Origin: an uncultured Gimesia sp.
Lineage (GTDB): Bacteria; Planctomycetota; Planctomycetia; Planctomycetales; Planctomycetaceae
Assembly: GCF_937910335.1 (NCBI RefSeq)
Contig: NZ_CALEMX010000284.1
Span: 1-32,379 of the forward strand
Length of the DNA: 32,379 bases
Direction of reading: 5' to 3'
Part shown: positions 24,087-32,379 of the stretch, in pieces
Numbering within the stretch: position 1 is the stretch's first letter
How the letters are laid out: the number at the start of each line of letters is the position of its first letter
Translations under genes and position numbers: made by a program
Notes under the pieces: generated by a model
Seen by the model: the letters and a program-made list of their open reading frames with translations, nothing else
The model's database searches: none
Told to the model about the DNA's origin: nothing

Positions 24087-26327
24087 TTATTTTTCTTCCG
24101 GAATTTTCAGTCCAAAGGAATCAATCATCGGACGCCCCTCACTGATCAAATACTTGAGCGGTTTGTCCGTAAATGGATCAAGGGGCACTTCAGACAGCAG
24201 TGACGGAACAAGTTCTTCCGCCGTTTTCGGGAACGCTCCATACTTTCGCCGGAAGCGTTCGGCTGCGATCACAACCAGGGCTGCATCACGTTGAGCCTGA
24301 TGTTTCGGTGTCTGAAACCAATAGGTTGCAGACTGCTCATAAGGCATTATGACCAGTGCCGGCAGATACTTCAGTCGTAGACTCGGTGAATCTAAAAGTC
24401 GTCGATACTCAGTCAGGTATTCAGAATTAGTGATCACTTCAGCCCTGGTGACCTGAGTGCGTTGCTTCCACAGCAGCTCACTCAAAAAGAGTAGCTTGGC
24501 CTGCAGTTCCTTTCTCTCCGCAAACATAGCAGCTACGGGCGCTGCCAGTAACTGTGTAGCTGTATTCGCTGGTGTATCAGCACTTTTTGCGTTTCGGTTC
24601 TCAGAAAATTCAGAGAATACTTCTAGTAGTAAATGTTTATCATCTCTGTTCATCAAATGATTCATGCGTTGCAAGATAGGAAATCCATCAGCAGCGAATC
24701 GGCCGTTTCCTGTTCCATCATCTGTATAGATTTTTTGTACATAGTCTTTGAGTATTCTTTCATTTTGCCTGAAGTTGGGTGCTTTGATCTGTGTTGCAGA
24801 AATTTTCTGGAAAAGTGTCGCGAGTTGTTCATCATTGAAAAAATCAGGCTGCTCAATAACTAGACTGGCGGCGTCTTGCACGATTATTCCAGTAATTCCA
24901 TTAGCACCAATTTGACAGATGGTGTAAGGACCGGATTGTCTGTAATGTGCCGCCACAGAGAGCCGCGCGATTACTAGTTGTAAATATCGCTCGCTGTCTC
25001 CCTCTTCCACCGCAAGATATCTGGCTGCCATCAACAGTGATCCCACATGACCAGACAGGTCTTCTACCTGAGGCAAAAGAATTTCGATGCCAACCAGATC
25101 AGGTGGGTTCAGTATGTAATCTTTTCCATGGCCCTGACTTTTCAACCACTCGCTATTCTCCGGATCGCGATTGATGAAACCCAGCTTCGGACGGCTTGAT
25201 GCTTCTATAAACAGATTGATTACATCTGCATGTTTAACAAGATACGCTTTTGCTTCCGGCCAATATTTGCTCTCCGGTCCCTTGTGTAGACCCTCGCTGA
25301 TTCCGTGTGATTTTATGGGTGAATTAGGGATTTCTTGGTTATTTTTGAGAATGATCAACCCTTTACGATACAGCGGCCATGCACGTTCCTGCATCGGGAT
25401 AGCGCGGCTTTGATCATCAACCTCTTGAATAATATCGAAGGTAACCGTGGGCGTTGCAGATAGGAATCGTACAGCCAAAACGGTCCACAACACGAATACA
25501 ATAGCTGAGAGAACAGCCGTCGTTTGCCAGGTTCGTCGCCACGCATGCCAGGCGAAAGAACGATTTCGAAGACAAGCCCGGCGAATGAGACGCGCAGAGG
25601 TCGCGGGAGAGCCAAACGATTTGATCATATCATCAGGCGAGTTCCCTTTCTCCAGGCCATCAGCAAAATGCGCGCAGAGTTCTCGCGCTGTATCCAGTTT
25701 CTCAGCAGGTCGTAAGCGTGTCCTGTGTATCACGTCAAGCACGACAGCGGCGACGCTCTCAGGAAGACGATAATCCAATAGCAGTTCCGGTGAATGCGTC
25801 TCATACAACAAACCGCCAAGGCTAATTGTCTCACCATATTTTGTCGCCAGCGATTCCGGAGTCTCCCCCGCTTCCAACTGCCATTGTATGCTCCGGGATA
25901 CACGATAGAACATTTTCCGGGCAGCCCTCGTTCGAACCTGTCTATTCATCACTAATGTTGCAACCGTCGGCCACAACTGAGCGGGCACAGGCGAAGTCAG
26001 AACCCAGTCTGCTTTTCGGGTCAAATGAATCAGAGAGGAGATACTTTCCGGCTCGCTCAGTTTCGCAACAAGTTGTGCTTCATCTCGTCCTTCCTGTAGA
26101 AAGATTTTGCAGGAATTGATAAGCTGCCGAGTTATTTTTGTTTGCCGATATCCGCTGAAATTTGTAACGACGGCATCAATGGCTGCGACAACACTCTCGG
26201 GCAAAGCGGAAGTATCCAGTCGTTCTACAGCACTTAGAGGGCCGGTAATCCGTCCGCGGAGCAACTCAGCAACCGGTGTTTGTAGCACTGTTCGCCATCT
26301 ATTAGAGAAGGGGAGCCAACCGTTCAA
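24087..26327 (-). CDS. Membrane protein with three HAAS-like modules, coupled to PadR
   Basis: This 746-residue protein has a cytoplasmic N-terminal region, one membrane helix (about 269-288) and a large external domain. The N-terminal region contains three helical modules of similar layout at about residues 43-102, 118-175 and 187-249. The third (EKLDTARELCAHFADGLEKG, then MIKSFGSP) matches the HAAS/DUF1700 pattern found in membrane proteins encoded next to PadR regulators; the other two are diverged copies. The external part is mostly helical and ends in a segment (RFRRKYGAFPKTAEELVP, then PLDPFTDKPLKY) resembling the C-terminus of many planctomycete secreted proteins and type II pseudopilins. 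The start is TTG at 26327, which overlaps the PadR stop and is preceded by a perfect AGGAGGTGA. PadR/HAAS pairs usually control membrane stress or export functions; the role here is inference. Confidence 0.82.
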   Translation of the reverse strand: MNGWLPFSNRWRTVLQTPVAELLRGRITGPLSAVERLDTSALPESVVAAIDAVVTNFSGYRQTKITRQLINSCKIFLQEGRDEAQLVAKLSEPESISSLIHLTRKADWVLTSPVPAQLWPTVATLVMNRQVRTRAARKMFYRVSRSIQWQLEAGETPESLATKYGETISLGGLLYETHSPELLLDYRLPESVAAVVLDVIHRTRLRPAEKLDTARELCAHFADGLEKGNSPDDMIKSFGSPATSARLIRRACLRNRSFAWHAWRRTWQTTAVLSAIVFVLWTVLAVRFLSATPTVTFDIIQEVDDQSRAIPMQERAWPLYRKGLIILKNNQEIPNSPIKSHGISEGLHKGPESKYWPEAKAYLVKHADVINLFIEASSRPKLGFINRDPENSEWLKSQGHGKDYILNPPDLVGIEILLPQVEDLSGHVGSLLMAARYLAVEEGDSERYLQLVIARLSVAAHYRQSGPYTICQIGANGITGIIVQDAASLVIEQPDFFNDEQLATLFQKISATQIKAPNFRQNERILKDYVQKIYTDDGTGNGRFAADGFPILQRMNHLMNRDDKHLLLEVFSEFSENRNAKSADTPANTATQLLAAPVAAMFAERKELQAKLLFLSELLWKQRTQVTRAEVITNSEYLTEYRRLLDSPSLRLKYLPALVIMPYEQSATYWFQTPKHQAQRDAALVVIAAERFRRKYGAFPKTAEELVPSLLSEVPLDPFTDKPLKYLISEGRPMIDSFGLKIPEEK

Positions 26328-26686
26328 GCTTCACCTCCTCTCAGCTTTGGTGGCGTATCAGTCAGGATACCCAGGCTCTGCATGGCCGTTGCGACAGCCC
26401 GCCACTGAGCCGTATCACTGGCAAGGCGTTTCTTGCCTTTGGCTGTCAGCGAATAATATTTTCGCTTTCGACCATTTTCAGATTCTTTCCAAGTGGGACG
26501 AATCAGCCCCTGTGATTGCAGATTGTAGAGCAGGGGATAAAGCGTGGACTGGCCCATATCGAGTACGCCATTGGTTTGCTCTGACAGGGCTTCTACAAGT
26601 TCGTAACCGTATTTCGCGCCTGTTTCCAGCAACTTGAGTACAGCCACCGGGCCGGCACCTCGCATCAGTTCACGTTCTGCTCGCAT
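26324..26686 (-). CDS. PadR family transcriptional regulator
   Basis: This 120-residue protein has the PadR winged-helix layout: LKLLETGAKYGYELVEALSE (residues 18-37), then the recognition region MGQSTLYPLLYNLQSQGLI (44-62) and the wing with NGRKRKYYSLTAKGKKRLA. The C-terminal dimer helix is short, as in the small PadR-s2 type. AAGGAGA lies seven bases before the ATG at 26686. The stop codon overlaps the TTG of the next gene (TTGA), so the two are translationally coupled. A palindrome at 26735-26755 in its promoter region may be its operator. The inducer cannot be read from the sequence. Confidence 0.95.
   Translation of the reverse strand: MRAERELMRGAGPVAVLKLLETGAKYGYELVEALSEQTNGVLDMGQSTLYPLLYNLQSQGLIRPTWKESENGRKRKYYSLTAKGKKRLASDTAQWRAVATAMQSLGILTDTPPKLRGGEA
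26331..26339 (-). promoter_or_regulatory. Perfect Shine-Dalgarno inside the padR-like gene
   Basis: AGGAGGTGA, fully complementary to the 16S rRNA 3' end, lies within the last codons of the PadR gene and six bases (counted from GGAGG) before the TTG at 26327. It explains how a TTG that overlaps the previous stop is used. Confidence 0.8.
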
Positions 26687-26734
26687 GCCGAATCTCCTTG
26701 ACAGATTAAGATCACCTATATCTCATATATTTCT

Positions 26735-26755
26735 ATACTATGTGTGGCATAGTAT
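26735..26755. promoter_or_regulatory. Probable PadR operator palindrome
   Basis: ATACTATG (26735-26742) and CATAGTAT (26748-26755) form a perfect eight-base inverted repeat with a five-base centre, 49 bases upstream of the PadR ATG. PadR regulators often bind similar dyads, with ATG/CAT cores, in their own promoters. A/T-rich TATAGA-like promoter elements lie next to it on the minus strand. Confidence 0.6.
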
Positions 26756-26806
26756 GGAAGTCAAGGTATCTTTTGAATCTGTTCAGAAATATTCTGACAG
26801 CGGCAG

Positions 26807-27664
26807 TTATTTCGCCGGTTTGTCGTTACGTCGATCCAGCAGGAAGGGATTGGTTTTAGCATCGGTGACTGAGATTTTCAGAGGCGGAGCGATACCACCC
26901 TGATCGACCTGGATGCGTAAAATGTTCTTCGCGGCAAACGGGCGATCATAAATCCATTTGTGTCCATCGCCGTGAAGGTACAGGATCGGCTTTTGGAATT
27001 TGATCGCATCTTGACTGAAGGGAACAAAAAAATCATTGTGAGCTGCAATCGGTTTCGCATGTCCGAAAAGGACCAGGCTACTGACTTCATTGCCAAACCG
27101 ACGCAGATTGCGACGGACCCAATCCAGATCGTCTGCATGCCGTTGTTTCCATTCTGCCGGATCATGGACGAGACCCCCAACGATGTTGATCCCGACAAAC
27201 AATACGCCCCCTTTGACAAAGGAAAAATTCTCTTCACGTTTCAGTTGTCGAAAGACAGGCAGGGTATGCCGCCAGCGACGATCAAACCGCATAAAATATT
27301 GGTCCCAAAATTGCCAGGCCTGATCGGGATTCATGCAGTCGTTCCATTCGTTATCGCCGGGAATGATAAACACCGGCGCCTTGGAATGACTCAGCATACC
27401 AGAGACCTTTTGGTAAACTGCTTCATCACAGGCCGCCTTGCCGCCCTTGATATCACCGACGTGAACTACAAACTCAGCGTCTGGAGGTAGTTTGGCAATC
27501 TGCTTAGGGAGTAAAGTATCTTCCTCTGGTTCGTAAGGCACATCGCCCATTGCGTAAAAAGTGACCCGTGTTCGAGGCACGGATTCAGGCGTCGTCTTGT
27601 CTTGCGCAAGAGCAGACGAACAGAACAACAACAGCAGTCCCAGCGGCAGGGCTTTTAATCTCAT
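26807..27664 (-). CDS. Secreted calcineurin-like metallophosphoesterase
   Basis: This 285-residue protein has a signal peptide (residues 1-20, ending SSALA before QDK). It keeps the metal-binding motifs of the calcineurin-like phosphoesterase fold in order: GDVPY (Asp41), VGDIK (Asp71), PGDNEW (Asn105), FGHAKP (His202) and HGDGHKW (His231, His235). It hydrolyses phosphoesters extracellularly or in the periplasm; the natural substrate is unknown. GAGG lies ten bases before the ATG at 27664. The stop is followed by the PadR promoter region, and no co-regulation is evident. Confidence 0.9.
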   Translation of the reverse strand: MRLKALPLGLLLLFCSSALAQDKTTPESVPRTRVTFYAMGDVPYEPEEDTLLPKQIAKLPPDAEFVVHVGDIKGGKAACDEAVYQKVSGMLSHSKAPVFIIPGDNEWNDCMNPDQAWQFWDQYFMRFDRRWRHTLPVFRQLKREENFSFVKGGVLFVGINIVGGLVHDPAEWKQRHADDLDWVRRNLRRFGNEVSSLVLFGHAKPIAAHNDFFVPFSQDAIKFQKPILYLHGDGHKWIYDRPFAAKNILRIQVDQGGIAPPLKISVTDAKTNPFLLDRRNDKPAK

Positions 27665-27721
27665 CGGTGTAAATCCTCAGGAGGGCAATTCGTCTAACAG
27701 TTTGACTGAATATGTTTTTAC

Positions 27722-27742
27722 TGAGAGTCTCTAACTCTCAGA
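27722..27742. promoter_or_regulatory. Inverted repeat upstream of the metallophosphoesterase gene
   Basis: CTGAGAGT (27722-27729) and ACTCTCAG (27735-27742) pair perfectly around a five-base loop, 58 bases upstream of the phosphoesterase ATG. It has no T run on the minus strand, so it could be an operator or a weak terminator of the preceding gene. The function is unclear. Confidence 0.35.
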
Positions 27743-27846
27743 GGCAGCCAATCAAAGATTGTAACATGCACCACCACACGCGCCTATCGTCGCATCGGGA
27801 AGAGAGATTGACTGATTTCTGATTCATTTGAAGTCTCAGAAACTTC

Positions 27847-28872
27847 TTAGTCTTCTGTCTGAGAATCCACCTCAGGATTCCATTTTATTACTGCTTCTTT
27901 TGCCTTTTTCAAATTCAGCTTATGTCTGTTACGATCTAATTTACTGACTATTATTAAAAGAATGGTGAACCAAATACACATCAGACAAACGTTGGAGATC
28001 ATATTCTGTGGTTCTGGAAAGTCTATTATTTTGAGAATGATAATGCCGATTAAACCCAACGCACCCCAACAAAAAAGAAAGATCAGCATCTGCTTGAGAT
28101 CTCTGTCTGCACTGATTCGACGGCCGACCATCCCGCGTTTGGGTATCGAGTAACGAAGCAACAACCAGAACCCAATCGGAATTACAGAAACTCCTAAATA
28201 TCGAGGAAATCGAAAGTACCAAGCCGCTAGTGCGGTACAGATTATGGAGAGAATACTGAGAGGAATGCCGAATCGGTCATAACGTTTGCGTGTAATTAAT
28301 ATTTCATCCGGACCTGGATCTCGAAAGACCTTCGGCTGAGGATCGCGCAGTGGAATTGCGATTTTCAGGCAGAACAGGTCCCAGTTCTGCTGAATGGATT
28401 CGGGTAAATGACTCTGGAAATATTGAATCAGCCACAGCCGTTCTTCTCGCTCAAAATTTTCAAAATAGATCGATATTTTTTCCGTCAAGCTCTTTAAGGT
28501 GATACCTCCCCCTTGAACCAGATTCCAGCGGGCCTGTTTGACACTTGATAGATCGATCTCTTTTCTGAAAATCACTCCTTGCTGTATGACGCTTTCATTT
28601 TGAATCGTAAGGGATTCATATTTGTAAGCGAGTAATATCCATAGATTAATACCTGGGAAAAATGAAAACATAAAACACGCAAAAGCAATATCAAAAAAAT
28701 TATTCAGAGCCAGCACCTTGTCCCACATCGCATATGCTGCACCAATAGAAATCGACGTGTAGAAGATGAGACCAATGATTCCCAAGTTGCGATAGTATTT
28801 TCTCTCCCGAAACACTCTCACAACACCATCAATTTCAGTGATTTCTGTTGAACTTGTACCATCAGCTTCCAC
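27847..28872 (-). CDS. Membrane protein with PH-like domain, paralogue A
   Basis: This 341-residue protein starts at GTG (28872) with a GGA-type ribosome site. Two membrane helices (about 30-50, 58-83) precede a soluble segment (85-155) whose ESLTIQNESVIQQGVIFRK and IDLSSVKQAR pattern resembles the bacterial PH-like domain. Further hydrophobic segments lie at about 202-220, 225-240, 262-283 and 290-311, and the tail is charged. The family is unknown to me. The neighbouring upstream gene encodes a paralogue 55 bases away on the same strand. Residues 139-206 are nearly identical in the two copies (about four differences), while the flanks are much more diverged. Confidence 0.8.
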   Translation of the reverse strand: MEADGTSSTEITEIDGVVRVFRERKYYRNLGIIGLIFYTSISIGAAYAMWDKVLALNNFFDIAFACFMFSFFPGINLWILLAYKYESLTIQNESVIQQGVIFRKEIDLSSVKQARWNLVQGGGITLKSLTEKISIYFENFEREERLWLIQYFQSHLPESIQQNWDLFCLKIAIPLRDPQPKVFRDPGPDEILITRKRYDRFGIPLSILSIICTALAAWYFRFPRYLGVSVIPIGFWLLLRYSIPKRGMVGRRISADRDLKQMLIFLFCWGALGLIGIIILKIIDFPEPQNMISNVCLMCIWFTILLIIVSKLDRNRHKLNLKKAKEAVIKWNPEVDSQTED

Positions 28873-28927
28873 AGTAACTCTGTCCTTTTCAAAGGGGTGG
28901 ACAAGAAAAAAATCTGTGTCTTGAACA

Positions 28928-29935
28928 TTACGGACAGTCTTTCCACTGCTGCACGGCCTTTTTTGATTTTTCCAGATCCATCAGCTTATTGGAACGAATT
29001 AATGGACGCGCTTTGACAAAAAGAAACACCATATAAATGAGCATCAAACAATTGCCGAGAATCGTATGTTGTGGTTGGGGAAGGATTGGCAATCTGTATG
29101 TAATGAGAAGAATAATGACTAGACCAATCCACCAGCCGAGTAATTTGACTACTTCCATCGACTCTTTATCTGAACCGATCTTTGAAAAAACTTTACCCTC
29201 TTTGGGTATCGAGTTACGTAACAGTACCCAGAATATAATGAGAATAACTGGCATTGATAAATACTTGGGATGTTTAAAATACCAAGCCGTTAAAACGCCA
29301 CAGATAATTGAGATGATAATGAGAGGAATGCCGAATCGGTCATAACGTTTACGTGTAATTAATATTTCATCCGGACCTGGATCTCGAAAGACTTTCGGCT
29401 TAGGATCGCGCAATGGGATTGCAACTTTCAGACAGAACAGGTCCCAGTTCTGCTGAATCGATTCGGGTAAGTGACTTCTAAAGTATTGAATTAGCCAAAG
29501 TCGGTCTTCTCGCTCAAAGTTAAGTAGATGAACCGATCCCTTTTCAGTCAATGTCTTTAAAGTCAGGACACCACTTCCGATCAGTTTCCATCGGGCCTCG
29601 AGAACACGCGACAGGTCAATCTCCTTGCAGGAAAACACGCCCTGTAGAATCACAGTTTCTTTTTGGATTGTGATCGATCTATACTGGCAAACCAGAAATG
29701 ACCAAATAAATATACCTACCAGAGGCGACCATATCACACTAAATGCGATAACAGCGAACATCTTCGAATCCGGATGTGCCATAAACCACATCAGGTACGT
29801 AGAGCCGGTTCCAAACAGTGTGAAGAAGATCAGAGAAACGAGTGCCTCATTGCGATCACTTTTCTTCGTGCGAAATATTCTAGCAATACTGTCGTTTTTA
29901 GTGATTTCTGTTGTAGTCGGTTCGTTGCTTTTCAC
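28928..29935 (-). CDS. Membrane protein with PH-like domain, paralogue B
   Basis: This 335-residue protein aligns without gaps to paralogue A over at least the first 206 residues. It has the same layout: two N-terminal membrane helices, a PH-like soluble segment (YRSITIQKETVILQGVFSCK), a highly conserved central block (LPESIQQNWDLFCLK, then FRDPGPDEILITRKRYDRF) and further membrane helices. The start is GTG at 29935 and the ribosome site is poor. It is the first gene of the pair. Two non-identical subunits of one membrane complex are a possibility, not a demonstration. Confidence 0.8.
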   Translation of the reverse strand: MKSNEPTTTEITKNDSIARIFRTKKSDRNEALVSLIFFTLFGTGSTYLMWFMAHPDSKMFAVIAFSVIWSPLVGIFIWSFLVCQYRSITIQKETVILQGVFSCKEIDLSRVLEARWKLIGSGVLTLKTLTEKGSVHLLNFEREDRLWLIQYFRSHLPESIQQNWDLFCLKVAIPLRDPKPKVFRDPGPDEILITRKRYDRFGIPLIIISIICGVLTAWYFKHPKYLSMPVILIIFWVLLRNSIPKEGKVFSKIGSDKESMEVVKLLGWWIGLVIILLITYRLPILPQPQHTILGNCLMLIYMVFLFVKARPLIRSNKLMDLEKSKKAVQQWKDCP

Positions 29936-30082
29936 TTAGCGCGGTACCTCATTCAAATTGAAAAGGGTTGCGGAGAACAACCTTAATCTTATGAACGCTA
30001 CCAGCGAGCATTTAGATCAAATGAAAGTTAGAAGTTATCAAAAAAGATGATGATTTTCTAACACCTTTCGAATCTTACTCAT

Positions 30083-30106
30083 TTCGTGATTTTCGTGCCT
30101 TTCGTG
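30083..30106 (+). repeat. Dispersed TTCGTG repeat, copy 3
   Basis: Three exact TTCGTG units start at 30083, 30092 and 30101, nine bases apart, followed by GGTAGC and an A/T-rich stretch. It lies 12 bases beyond the 3' end of the large minus-strand gene. Same pattern as copies at 4432 and 5104. Confidence 0.75.
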
Positions 30107-30117
30107 GTAGCAATAAA

Positions 30118-32364
30118 TCATTCACCTTTCGGAACGCCGTTAATCGTCCAGTAAATCTCTTCCCGAAACGGTTCACCCTGTTTGCCTTTCAAGTTGAGCG
30201 TTAAATGAACCTGATTAACGGGTTTCAAAACGGCCACGGTCAGCTTCACGCTTTTACCATCCTCGGAAAGCGTAGCCTTGGTGATCTTCAATTTCTCTTT
30301 GCCCGGTTGGTCTGTTGTCGGAGAAAACATGTCCGAGCCGTATGCAGCACGCCAATGGTAGTTCCAATGCTCAGCGCCATAAGACTTCAAGTCCGCAGCC
30401 GATGCTGGATCAAGCACGAAATTGAATCGCAGACGTAAACCATCCGGTTCCACCTGACAATCGGTGACCATCGAAATCGGTTTACCGGTATATCGCAGGC
30501 GTTGTACGCCCTGATCGCGGAGTCCCGGTCGGCCCCCGCCATTCCAGCCATCCAGGCCGACCGCATAAACCTGACCGTCGGCTGGGTTCACGCGCGCTCT
30601 TTGAACTCCTGCACTGAAATCGAAGGGCAGTTTGATAATCGCTGCCTGATTGATTTCGTCGAATTCCTGCAACATTAGATAAAACATCCAGCCTTTGCCA
30701 AAACTGGTGTGAAGCAGACGTCCGGAAAGCGGTCCCCAGCGCGGATCATCAATCCACAATTGGCCTCCCGCTGAATTATCAACATGTTGCGGCATCCAGA
30801 TCAATGGCTGGTCAAACGATTTCGGCGGAACGACTTTTGTATGATCGATACGCCCGCCATCCGGTGCCCAGTTTTTTCCACCTGAGTGTGTTTGCACATA
30901 CCCATAAAAACCATCCTTTTTCACCAGGCTGATTTTGGAAGCCGGCATCCAGCTGCCCTGATTATCACTGACCGTCATCCGATTATCGGGAAACATTCCC
31001 ATGCCATTAGGAGTCCGAAACCCGGTACAGTACACTTCGCTCTTTTTTCCGTCCGGCGATATTTTCATGACGGAACCCGGTAAAGCATAGCTGGTATATT
31101 GACCACACTTCGCATAATAAAAGTTACCCGCGGTATCGGTGTGCAAATCAAAATTGAATGCATGGAAGAAACGTGAGACATCGGTATCAGCCCAAAAACT
31201 TTCATAGTAGTCGGCTTCACCATCGTTGTTGAGATCATGCAAACGCGTCAAACGGTCTTTGCAGGTCACATAGATCAAACCATCGACCACCTTCACACCA
31301 AATGGTTCATACAGTCCGCCGGCAAATCGCTTCCATTTCAGATTCAACAGGTCTTTGTCAATTCCGGAAACAATCCAGATATCACCGCCATGGGTAGAGA
31401 TAACCATGCGACCATCGGGAAAGAATTCCAGCGCCGAGGTACGAAACCATGTGTTCCACGGCGTCGATTCGGGTATGGTAATCGTATCCAGAGCATAGGC
31501 ACCACGTTCCAAACCTGGGTAGCCCACGGTTTTGAACGTTTCAGGCCAGTTGGATGATCCACCCTTGATCAATGATTTAGGATCGTCAATTTTTTCGCTT
31601 TTAAATTGTTCTACCAGAGTAGCTAGAGTTTTGATATCCGTTTTCTCAGTTCCTGCAAAACAGATGATGTCGATTAATCGTGGCTTGTCATCAGCGGGGA
31701 TATTCAACACGAGACGTTGTTGATCATCGGGCTTCCATGTCATCCCGCTTGTATCGCCGATGACCGACGATGCGGTAAAGGAATCGAGAGGAGTTGCCTT
31801 TGTCTGAAATAAATCTTTCGTTCGTCGGCCGCTCAATGCAATCGAATTAGTAGCCGACCCCTGTCTTTTATCGGGAACGTTTTTGTCGAGAGTAATGACA
31901 CCCGTAAAGCTCGATTGAGTGTCCGAGGGCGTTGCCGTCGCGAGAATCAATGCTTTTCCAGGCCCGATGCATAAGGTATGTCGCACCGCCGTTTTTCCTT
32001 TGATCGACTGGGGCAACTCAAGAATCTCGCGACCATCAATTGCATACGAGAGTATCAATTGCTTGCCATGCAGGTAGTGGCCTTTGTAGTCGAACCATTT
32101 TTTGGGGAGTGGTCCGCGTGGAAGTAAATCTTTTCGCGAATAATCCAGCGTGCCTTCATGCCCCCATTGCCATCCTGCCAGACCTTCCAGAATCTTTCCC
32201 TCTGGTTGAGGTACACCTTCACCCCGGCCACGAATATGTTGGGTCGCTTTTAAATTCAGAAAACCGCCTTGCCAGATACCCGTCTGGTTCATCGTATGCA
32301 AGTCGTAAGAAATAGTTTTCTTATTACCTAGCAGTCTGTCCGGATATTCCCCTGACCCTGGTTT
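30118..32364 (-). CDS. Large secreted glucose-dehydrogenase-like propeller protein, 5' end frameshifted
   Basis: The readable frame gives about 749 residues. The N-terminal 250 or so (EYPDRLLGNKKTISYDLHTM, then GIWQGGFLNLKATQ) look like a DUF6797-type domain. The following 330 residues form a sorbosone/glucose-dehydrogenase-like beta-propeller: FFPDGRMVISTHGGDIWIV, GGLYEPFGVKVVDG, HDLNNDGEADYYE, and GFRTPNGMGMFPDNRM. The C-terminal part is beta-rich. No haem motif (CxxCH) is visible. Tandem stops TAA TGA (32365-32370, minus strand) interrupt the frame just before a protein-like start. The window ends nine bases beyond them. Reading ATG at 32366-32368 gives another frame that joins the main one if one A in AAAA (32362-32365) is removed. 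The real start, with its signal peptide, is therefore probably beyond the window edge. A TTG at 32301 is the first standard start in the open frame but would cut off conserved residues. Confidence 0.75.
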   Translation of the reverse strand, partial: KPGSGEYPDRLLGNKKTISYDLHTMNQTGIWQGGFLNLKATQHIRGRGEGVPQPEGKILEGLAGWQWGHEGTLDYSRKDLLPRGPLPKKWFDYKGHYLHGKQLILSYAIDGREILELPQSIKGKTAVRHTLCIGPGKALILATATPSDTQSSFTGVITLDKNVPDKRQGSATNSIALSGRRTKDLFQTKATPLDSFTASSVIGDTSGMTWKPDDQQRLVLNIPADDKPRLIDIICFAGTEKTDIKTLATLVEQFKSEKIDDPKSLIKGGSSNWPETFKTVGYPGLERGAYALDTITIPESTPWNTWFRTSALEFFPDGRMVISTHGGDIWIVSGIDKDLLNLKWKRFAGGLYEPFGVKVVDGLIYVTCKDRLTRLHDLNNDGEADYYESFWADTDVSRFFHAFNFDLHTDTAGNFYYAKCGQYTSYALPGSVMKISPDGKKSEVYCTGFRTPNGMGMFPDNRMTVSDNQGSWMPASKISLVKKDGFYGYVQTHSGGKNWAPDGGRIDHTKVVPPKSFDQPLIWMPQHVDNSAGGQLWIDDPRWGPLSGRLLHTSFGKGWMFYLMLQEFDEINQAAIIKLPFDFSAGVQRARVNPADGQVYAVGLDGWNGGGRPGLRDQGVQRLRYTGKPISMVTDCQVEPDGLRLRFNFVLDPASAADLKSYGAEHWNYHWRAAYGSDMFSPTTDQPGKEKLKITKATLSEDGKSVKLTVAVLKPVNQVHLTLNLKGKQGEPFREEIYWTINGVPKGE

Positions 32365-32379
32365 TCATTACCGAGATGT

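Overview
The window looks like a piece of a planctomycete chromosome, most likely Gimesia or a close relative. This is inferred from the mix of genes: many secreted proteins of unknown role, a giant WD40 lipoprotein, 24-residue leucine-rich repeats, LVIVD propellers, secreted SGNH and alpha/beta hydrolases, concanavalin-like secreted proteins, a large glucose-dehydrogenase-like secreted protein, and moderate GC. I found no rRNA, tRNA, CRISPR array, insertion sequence or phage gene. Genes are mostly singletons or short operons on both strands.

Layout. 85-4272 (minus) holds three exported proteins in one direction: an unknown protein with a possible LolA-like fold, a two-domain SGNH esterase plus alpha/beta hydrolase, and a DUF3472-like protein. 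4528-5037 (plus) is a small membrane protein of the YdjM/DUF457 type whose only well-placed start is an ATT codon. 5184-5903 (minus) is a 5'-damaged gene, followed by a truncated haemoglobin (5994-6365) and a secreted alpha/beta hydrolase (6655-7770, plus). 7806-13043 (minus) is one 1745-residue lipoprotein with about 37 WD40 repeats. 13390-15101 (minus) carries a PqqD-TPR-methyltransferase and, just upstream, a Tat-exported Gly/Lys-repeat protein, with a terminator-like hairpin between them.

15465-19152 (plus) encodes a gamma-glutamyltransferase, a DUF1853 protein and a membrane-anchored LRR protein. 19200-20252 (minus) is an LVIVD propeller. 20459-22376 (plus) holds two secreted proteins, the first clearly concanavalin-like. 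22750-23817 (plus) is an ATP-grasp-like protein (Cj0069 type) behind a long, apparently structured leader, and it ends in a very strong terminator. 24087-26686 (minus) is a translationally coupled PadR regulator and a membrane protein with three HAAS-like modules. 26807-27664 (minus) is a secreted metallophosphoesterase, 27847-29935 (minus) a tandem pair of paralogous membrane proteins, and 30118 to the right edge (minus) a large secreted propeller protein whose 5' end appears frameshifted.

The points most worth a second look are the Gly/Lys-repeat Tat protein paired with a PqqD-methyltransferase, the ATT start, the PadR/triple-HAAS pair, the structured leader at 22522-22614, two apparent poly-A frameshifts, and a dispersed 9-base-period TTCGTG repeat. 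All family names come from reading motifs by eye; no database search was run.
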